Assembly: GCA_030624545.1 (NCBI GenBank)
Contig: JAUXJX010000103.1
Coordinates: 1-6,989 of the forward strand
Direction: 5' to 3'
Origin: Bacteroidota bacterium
GTDB taxonomy: Bacteria > Zhuqueibacterota > JdFR-76 > DREG01
Length of the DNA stretch: 6,989 nt
Position numbers and translations under genes: made by a program. The notes beneath the pieces were generated by a model. That model made no database searches, had not been told where the DNA came from, and worked only from the letters and a program-made list of their open reading frames with translations. Numbering within the stretch: the stretch's first letter is position 1; every line of letters starts with the position of its first letter. Positions 1 to 4,920 of the stretch are shown here, piece by piece.

Positions 1-305
1 ATCGGCACCCTCAAATTCTCGTTGCTGGCTTATGGGTTGCACAAAACCACAATATTTTTGCCAAATTCCCCGAAATTCTTCACAAGTTATCCACATCTTA
101 TTCACATTGGTTATCTTACTATTTTATCAGAGGTAAGCGCAAATTATTAGTGGGGAAGCGTCGAAAAGAGGTGAAATGATGAGTCGGAACATTGCATATT
201 GAATAGGTAGAAATCGGACGATATTGAAATAGCGCTGGAAAAAACGAAAAAAGCTCAATAATTTATGGACTCTCGACCGAATCTTTTTATTGAGGTGGAG
301 CTGTT
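1..305. other. Left-edge region without a convincing gene
   Basis: No supported coding region was found here. All three forward frames stay open from the window edge only as far as about 137-179 and show no recognisable protein signature. A reverse frame runs from an ATG at 96 off the left edge (32 codons) without a Shine-Dalgarno sequence or recognisable motif. The segment is AT-rich, particularly 107-130 and 240-290, and contains two DnaA boxes at 87-106, listed separately. The promoter of the following gene presumably lies here, but I could not find a convincing -35/-10 pair. The end of the region holds the ribosome binding site of that gene, GAGGTGGAG at 292-300. Confidence 0.6.
87..106 (+). 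promoter_or_regulatory. Two tandem DnaA boxes
   Basis: TTATCCACA (87-95) and TTATTCACA (98-106) both match the DnaA-box consensus TTATNCACA perfectly. They have the same orientation and are separated by only 2 bases. Two perfect 9-mers at such spacing are unlikely by chance and suggest binding by the replication initiator DnaA. Nine bases further on, TTACTA (116-121) resembles DnaA-trio triplets, and AT-rich sequence follows. The site could be part of a replication origin, a DnaA-regulated promoter or a DnaA-titration site. The window shows no dnaA, dnaN, rpmH or other origin-associated gene, so the role is open. Confidence 0.55.
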
Positions 306-1430
306 ATGAAAAAATTGCATGTTGTGGTTGGGAGATGCCGGCGATCGCATTTTCGGGAATCTTGCCTGATGCCTCGATATCCATCCGGCTGTGTGAAGAG
401 TTTCTGCTTTGCTATTGGCCTACTCTTAAGTGTTCCATCAATTTCGCAGACCGGGGATAAGGACCTCGAAGCAGTCGTGGATGGCTATATTCAGCGCGGC
501 ATTCGTGCTACAGTTCTGCAGCAGTATTCCCTGGCAAAATCTACCTTCGACAGTCTCAGAATATTTTTGCCGGAGGATCCGAGACCCTATTTCTATCTCG
601 CCGCTTTACTGCAATCGCAAATGATGGATCTTGAGCATTATGATCAGGAGAATCAATTTTTTGAATTGATCGATACGGTCATCGTTGCGGCGAATGCAGA
701 GATCCGAACTGAACCGGACCGAGCGATGGCCTATTTTTTTAAAGGAGCCGCCCATAGCTACCGGGGTTATTATTATGCACAACAAAGAGATTATTTAAAG
801 GGGATTCGCGATTGCATGGTCGGCGTCAAATTCCTGGAAGAAGCGGTTAGTAGAGATTCCTCTTTTTACGATGCCTATCTTGGAATTGGCACCTTTTGGT
901 ATTGGCGCAGCAGATTGACTCACCTGATAAATTGGCTCCCCTTTATTCAAGACAAAAGTCAGGAAGGCCTGGCAATGGTAATGAAATCTGCAAAGCTGGG
1001 TCATTACAGCCGGGAAGCCGCTTTAAATGGGCTGATATGGATCCGGATTGACAGACGTGAATTCACCCAGGCAATTCAGCTGGCCCTGCAAATGCTGGAA
1101 GAATTTCCGCAGAGTCGTTTCTTTCTCTGGCCGCTGGCCGAAGCTTATTTTCGCGCCGGGAACTTCATCAATTCAATTGAAACATTTGAACAATTAGAAG
1201 AATCCTACCGCGGCGAGCCTGGGAATAATCATTACAATGAATTTGTCTGCGGCAGCAGAGTGATGGAAGCCCATTTGAAGATGAACGAACCAAGCAAAGC
1301 GTGTGAGATGGCTGCCGATTTGATGGGTCTACCCCTATCCCCGCCGGTTCGAAATCGGCTAGACGGCAAGCTAGCGAAAGTCAAAAAGGTGTCAGACAAC
1401 TGTGTGAGCCCCAGCCAGTTCGATAATTGA
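306..1430 (+). CDS. Exported TPR-like helical repeat protein, function unknown
   Basis: This encodes 374 residues. The ATG at 306 is preceded by a good Shine-Dalgarno sequence (GGAG, 297-300, 5 bases away). The hydrophobic export signal lies unusually deep: a basic segment to K31, a hydrophobic core at about 32-46 (FCFAIGLLLSV) and a likely signal-peptidase site near SIS-Q at 45-48. An alternative ATG at 369 (M22) would give a signal peptide of normal length but has only a poor ribosome site, so the true start is uncertain. The mature part is almost entirely alpha-helical with TPR-like helix pairs, for example A72-P92 (YSLAKSTFDSLRIFLPEDP), about 139-190, about 235-268 (REFTQAIQLALQMLEEFP) and about 273-300 (PLAEAYFRAGNFINSIETFEQL). 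The alternation of small and aromatic residues and the Pro at helix ends are typical of tetratricopeptide repeats, which bind protein or peptide partners. No catalytic motif is visible. It is likely periplasmic. The gene stands alone, converging on the PilZ gene downstream, so context gives no partner. Confidence 0.85.
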   Translation: MKKLHVVVGRCRRSHFRESCLMPRYPSGCVKSFCFAIGLLLSVPSISQTGDKDLEAVVDGYIQRGIRATVLQQYSLAKSTFDSLRIFLPEDPRPYFYLAALLQSQMMDLEHYDQENQFFELIDTVIVAANAEIRTEPDRAMAYFFKGAAHSYRGYYYAQQRDYLKGIRDCMVGVKFLEEAVSRDSSFYDAYLGIGTFWYWRSRLTHLINWLPFIQDKSQEGLAMVMKSAKLGHYSREAALNGLIWIRIDRREFTQAIQLALQMLEEFPQSRFFLWPLAEAYFRAGNFINSIETFEQLEESYRGEPGNNHYNEFVCGSRVMEAHLKMNEPSKACEMAADLMGLPLSPPVRNRLDGKLAKVKKVSDNCVSPSQFDN

Positions 1431-1673
1431 AGGTTCTTGCCTGCCTGCCGGCATACGTGTCATCCAGATCTAGTATTGATTTTGTCATTTCTCAATTTGT
1501 GCCTTTATGCCTCTTGCTGCTATCTGGGAGTCCCCGTATCTTACCCTGGTTGGATAATGTCAAATCGCCAAGTGAATTAATTTGACAATGGAGAAAATAG
1601 TGAGGCTATTACTTCTTCCCAATTTCCATTTATTTTCAATGCGCAAGTAATACACTTTGATTATGAGGAATAC

Positions 1674-2060
1674 CTAGTGGCCTGTTTCAAACCAGGATAA
1701 TTCCCGCTGCCGGGCGTTGATATACTGGTAGAGAAGCCGGTCGCTGCTCGTGGGGACCCTGGTAAATTCAAGAGCGCAGCATACTTCGTTTGAGCTCGTA
1801 TCTGTTTCCACCCGCCTGACAATACCACTTGCGATTATCACCCCATGATTTGGCAGAAAGAAATTCATATCGGAAAAGTGGCTGCCCACACTCGGCTCCA
1901 CGTTGTCGGTGGAAAGATTGAGTGCAACGCCCCCAAGACTAATATCTCTGACCGGAATATCGTTCAATTCTTGCCCATTCCAATGAATGGTGCTCATGAT
2001 GGGATTACTCATGGAAGGATTCACCCTTAGATAACGCCTGCGCTCTTTTTCCAGTGACAT
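1674..2060 (-). CDS. Single-domain PilZ protein (putative c-di-GMP receptor)
   Basis: This encodes 128 residues and lies within one PilZ domain. Both parts of the c-di-GMP binding signature are present: RxxxR at residues 8-12 (RRYLR, within ERRRYLRV) and DxSxxG at 39-44 (DISLGG). They are followed by the usual beta-barrel strands and a C-terminal helix (about 104-122, DRLLYQYINARQRE) typical of stand-alone PilZ proteins. Family knowledge implies that it binds cyclic di-GMP in the cytoplasm and passes the signal to a partner in motility, adhesion or polysaccharide export. No partner is visible nearby. The start is taken as the ATG at 2060 because GGGAGG lies 5 bases upstream. The frame stays open to a GTG at 2150, but that start has no ribosome site and the extra 30 residues add nothing domain-like. 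The gene has no signal peptide or membrane segment. It converges on the TPR-like gene across 243 bases that hold no recognisable gene or convincing terminator. Confidence 0.88.
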   Translation of the reverse strand: MSLEKERRRYLRVNPSMSNPIMSTIHWNGQELNDIPVRDISLGGVALNLSTDNVEPSVGSHFSDMNFFLPNHGVIIASGIVRRVETDTSSNEVCCALEFTRVPTSSDRLLYQYINARQRELSWFETGH

Positions 2061-2065
2061 TTTTG

Positions 2066-2071
2066 CCTCCC
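2066..2071 (-). promoter_or_regulatory. Ribosome binding site deciding the PilZ start
   Basis: Read on the reverse strand this is GGGAGG, followed by CAAAA and the ATG at 2060-2058. It is a near-ideal Shine-Dalgarno sequence at normal spacing. It favours the 128-residue product over the longer reading from the GTG at 2150, whose upstream sequence has no purine-rich site. Confidence 0.8.
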
Positions 2072-2290
2072 ACTCCTCTGATTCCGGCAATATATTCCCT
2101 AGTTTGGATGCCAATGCGATTGACTCAGGAGAAACTAATCTGATTAGCACTAGATTTTACAAATACTGTGCCGCCTTTTTTGCGATCTTTGAATTTCTAG
2201 GATTGAGCATTTGGATTGATCTGAAAACGCTGGAAAGCGGATTCTATGATCCCTTTGAATCAGTCAAATAATTCACTTTCCCTTATTTTC

Positions 2291-2380
2291 ATTCGTCCCT
2301 TGCGGGACTGGATCGTTATTTGACCCCATTTCCCACCAATGAATTGGTGGGTTAGTTTCAGCTGTCCCTTCGGGACATCA
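2291..2380. repeat. Composite palindromic element with three hairpins
   Basis: Three inverted repeats are spaced across 90 bases. Hairpin 1 is GTCCC-TTGC-GGGAC at 2295-2308. Hairpin 2 is CCCACCAAT-GA-ATTGGTGGG at 2332-2351, a perfect 9-bp stem. Hairpin 3 is GTCCC-TTC-GGGAC at 2364-2376. The outer hairpins share the same stem and flank the central one roughly symmetrically (23 and 12 bases away). This layout resembles dispersed intergenic palindromic elements (REP/MITE-like) rather than an intrinsic terminator, because no T-run follows. Only one copy is in the window, so repetition in the genome is inferred. It lies between two reverse-strand genes, downstream of the antiporter. Confidence 0.6.
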
Positions 2381-2572
2381 CTGCCTATTCTATGTAGTTT
2401 GGCAAGTAGTCGGATGAACAAGCTGTCGTAGGCTATGTAAGAATAAATTGATGTGGACACTCAATTACCGTTGCCTTCATAAAGAAAAATGGTGCAACCG
2501 AGTGCCAAGTTGCCTAACACACAAAAGAGTTAAATAGCGCGGGGTATTATCTGACTAGGTAATCCAAGCACG

Positions 2573-2589
2573 AGCCCGCCATGGGGGCT
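2573..2589 (-). terminator. Weak hairpin at the antiporter stop codon
   Basis: On the reverse strand AGCCC-(7-base loop)-GGGCT forms a 5-bp GC-rich stem that overlaps the TAG stop codon (2590-2588). There is no following T-run, so it is a poor intrinsic terminator. It may instead slow RNA decay, or have no role. Confidence 0.2.
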
Positions 2590-4543
2590 ATGGTTCCTGC
2601 TTCTTACCTATGAAAGTAATGATCAAAAATAGCACAAGTATACCAAGAGGAATCAGGATAAGTGGGTGGAGGCCAAATCCTGCCGGAATATAACCAAAGA
2701 CCAGGGCAACGCCGCCGGAAAGAAAGGCATAGGGAATTTGAGTGCGAACATGGTCGATGTGGTCTGAGCCCGATGCCATGGAAGACATAATGGTCGTATC
2801 GGAAATGGGAGAGGAATGGTCACCGAAAACCGACCCGGAGAGCACCGCCGCAATGGTGCCGAGCAAGATTGTCGTGCTAAGATCCGCAGAGAGTCCTGCT
2901 TCGATAGACATTTGATAAGACAAGGGAATAACGAGAGGAGTAAGAATAGCCATAGTTGCCCAGGAAGTGCCGGTGGCGAACGCAATAATCGCAGAGACAA
3001 GAAAGGTAAGGGCCGGAAGCAAGCGCGGCGTGAAGAGCCCCTGCGTAATTTGCACTACGTAGCCGGCGGTGTTCAGCCCCTTGCAAACATCACCAATCGA
3101 CCAGGCCAGCACGAGGATTACGATTGCGAGAAGCATCGCCTTCAATCCGGCCATCCATCCGTCCATGACTTCACGCAGGTTGAGAATTTTCTGACCGATC
3201 GCCATCAATCCAGCAACAAAAACTCCGATCGCAGTTCCCCATATGAGGGCATTGAATGGGTCGGCCGCACCAATTATCTGGACAAGATTTGCCGAAGCCG
3301 AATCGCTGCCCAGAGCCTGAGACCCGCTGTAATACAGTCCAACGAAGGCAACACCAATCATCGTAAGAATTGGAACAACTGCATTATACCAGCGCAGCGG
3401 AACCCACTCTTTATCATTTTGTAATTCCATTGATTTTGTGTCTGCAATCGGGACGGCGCCCGGCCCGATGACTTCCCCTGTTTCATACGCGCGCGTTTCC
3501 GCCTTCAGCATGCTGCCAAAATCCCGGCCTGTAAAGCCGGTTAGAAACACTGTTGCCAGGGTGAATATGCAATAGAAGGAAAAGCCAATGCTTTGTAGAA
3601 AGACGAAATAGGCATCCCTTTGTACGTTGATGGTGTCAAGGGCGCTGTCGATTAGCCCGACCTGAAAGCCAACCCAGGTAGACACGACCGCAATAGCAGC
3701 CACCGGCGCGGCAGTGGAGTCGACGATATATGAAAGCTTCTCTCGAGAAATTCGCAGCTTGTCCGTCAATGGGCGCATGGTGTTACCCACCACGAGCGTG
3801 TTGGCATAATCGTCGAAAAAGATGAAAAGACCCATAGCCCACGTAGAGACCTGGCCGCTTCTTCTATTCCGGGCATATCTGGAAAGTGACTTCACAATTC
3901 CAGCTGTGCCGCCAGACCTGGACATAATTCCAACCATGCCACCTAATAGCAGAGTGAACAGAATGATGGACAAATTACTCGGATCGGAGCCCGCGCCCAG
4001 GATGTATTGGTCGAGCGACCGTAGAAAACCGATGACCGGATTGTAGCCGTTCAGGAACATGGCTCCAAGCCAAATGCCGAAGAAAAGCGATAAAACCACT
4101 TGCCGCAGTAAAAGTGCCAACATGATTGCCAGCACTGGAGGCAATATGCTCAATATGCCGGGAATAACATAAACGGAATTGTCTGATTCGATGTTCTCAT
4201 ACTTAAGCTGGATATCGGCTGGGCCCAGCTTGGTGATTACGGCGTTGTCCAGAACGAATTTTCCATGTTCGAATGGACCAAGTTGGCTTATGCTGGATGT
4301 GGTTTCTCCCTGTTTCTGCCAGATGCCGGAGCAATTTAGTGTATCTCCAAACGCGCTGATGACATTGCCGTACTGATCCACAGCCGAAATCGTGATAGTG
4401 AATGGCACGTTTTGCAAGACCACCGCTGGTGATTCGAATTCGAAGCGATCGACAGCAGGAGCAGCCAAGGAGAACTGAATATCGATAATCCAAATTGCCG
4501 CAAAAAGGACCAGGGCCGATGCAATGCGCGCAGAGCTTTTCAT
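2588..4543 (-). CDS. NhaC-family Na+/H+ antiporter with N-terminal Ig-like domain
   Basis: This encodes 651 residues, longer than many NhaC-family proteins. Residues 1-30 form a signal peptide (MKSSARIASALVLFAAIWII, likely cut near LAAPA). Residues about 32-126 form a beta-rich Ig-like domain with the hallmark ITISAVDQYGNVISAF (50-65) and should lie outside the cytoplasmic membrane. The membrane body spans about 128-645, with roughly 11-12 hydrophobic segments and one larger hydrophilic loop at about 340-383. Family landmarks are FIFFDDYANTLVVGNT (240-255, paired Asp 244/245) and GDHSSPISDTTIMSSMASG (574-592), with further conserved polar helix residues such as GTSWAT (525-530). Family members exchange Na+ for H+, and some relatives move organic anions or amino acids with Na+ or H+ (for example malate/lactate), so the substrate is inferred. 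The start ATG at 4543 follows an AGAGAG Shine-Dalgarno-like stretch. The gene appears monocistronic, divergent from the GH2-like gene. Confidence 0.9.
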   Translation of the reverse strand: MKSSARIASALVLFAAIWIIDIQFSLAAPAVDRFEFESPAVVLQNVPFTITISAVDQYGNVISAFGDTLNCSGIWQKQGETTSSISQLGPFEHGKFVLDNAVITKLGPADIQLKYENIESDNSVYVIPGILSILPPVLAIMLALLLRQVVLSLFFGIWLGAMFLNGYNPVIGFLRSLDQYILGAGSDPSNLSIILFTLLLGGMVGIMSRSGGTAGIVKSLSRYARNRRSGQVSTWAMGLFIFFDDYANTLVVGNTMRPLTDKLRISREKLSYIVDSTAAPVAAIAVVSTWVGFQVGLIDSALDTINVQRDAYFVFLQSIGFSFYCIFTLATVFLTGFTGRDFGSMLKAETRAYETGEVIGPGAVPIADTKSMELQNDKEWVPLRWYNAVVPILTMIGVAFVGLYYSGSQALGSDSASANLVQIIGAADPFNALIWGTAIGVFVAGLMAIGQKILNLREVMDGWMAGLKAMLLAIVILVLAWSIGDVCKGLNTAGYVVQITQGLFTPRLLPALTFLVSAIIAFATGTSWATMAILTPLVIPLSYQMSIEAGLSADLSTTILLGTIAAVLSGSVFGDHSSPISDTTIMSSMASGSDHIDHVRTQIPYAFLSGGVALVFGYIPAGFGLHPLILIPLGILVLFLIITFIGKKQEP

Positions 4544-4920
4544 TCAAATCTCTCTAATCACAATTTCAAAGATTAATGAGAAGTATAGAAATAATGTGCG
4601 CCAAACACAAGAATAAAAAGGTGCCTCCAAAGGTCATGGCCGATTGAACCAAATTGATGGCGCATTGGCGCTTAGTCTCTCCGTCTCTGTTAACCCTTTT
4701 AATTCCAGATTATTGAAGACAATTCCGCGGGTATTTGTCCGGGTTGAGGCATCAAAAATTGGCTTGTAATTCCAAGCTTGATTTAGTACATTTCACACTA
4801 ATGAAGTGGTCTGCATTTCCAAGTGGTGTGGCCGGACGAGATGCCAAGGAGGGTGTTTCGCTGATCTTGCGATATGTTGCGGAATCGCATTTTTCTTTCC
4901 ATATTGAATTTCCCTGAGTA
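4544..4920. other. Divergent intergenic region
   Basis: These 377 bases separate the divergent antiporter and GH2-like genes and hold no supported gene. Short frames on both strands lack ribosome sites and recognisable motifs. The left part carries a good reverse promoter for the antiporter (4582-4610). For the forward gene the best candidate is TTGTAA (4764-4769), 17 bases, then TACATT (4787-4792), matching 8 of 12 consensus positions. That is weak and would leave a leader of about 120 bases. No operator-like dyad was recognised. Confidence 0.55.
4582..4610 (-). promoter_or_regulatory. Putative sigma70-type promoter of the antiporter gene
   Basis: On the reverse strand, a -35-like TTGTGT (4610-4605) is separated by exactly 17 bases from a strong -10 hexamer TATACT (4587-4582, five of six consensus bases). 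Transcription would begin near 4575, about 30 bases before the antiporter ATG. The spacing and -10 are good and the -35 is weak (three of six). Confidence 0.45.

Larger units (their letters stand above)
2061..2587. other. Gene-free interval with a palindromic element
   Basis: No supported gene lies in these 527 bases. The first 90 continue the PilZ frame but are probably its leader, and the PilZ promoter is expected between about 2075 and 2260, though no clear -35/-10 pair stands out. The only short reading frame in the middle (reverse, about 2460-2260) runs through the hairpin element at 2291-2380 and has no ribosome site, so it is not called. The right end is the 3' flank of the antiporter gene. 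Confidence 0.6.

Noticed and set aside
1..96. Reverse open frame from ATG at 96 running off the left edge (begins MWITCEEFRG)
   Set aside because: It has only 32 codons, no Shine-Dalgarno, an overlap with the DnaA boxes and no recognisable motif. I considered whether it was a DnaA N-terminus and found no convincing match.
1526..1535. GGGAGTCCCC as a terminator between the convergent TPR-like and PilZ genes
   Set aside because: The stem is only 3-4 bp with almost no loop and no T-run on either strand, so it does not resemble an intrinsic terminator.
1582..1612. TTGACA at 1582 as a promoter
   Set aside because: The -35 match is perfect, but the only -10-like sequence (TATTAC) is at 19-base spacing with four of six matches, and it would transcribe into the antisense of the PilZ gene with no gene of its own.
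2260..2460. 66-codon reverse frame
   Set aside because: It runs through the three-hairpin palindromic element, has no ribosome site and its sequence is explained by the inverted repeats.
2816..3424. 202-codon forward frame opposite the antiporter
   Set aside because: The composition is that of an antisense shadow of a highly conserved transporter, rich in Arg/Asn/Ser and without any domain or ribosome site.
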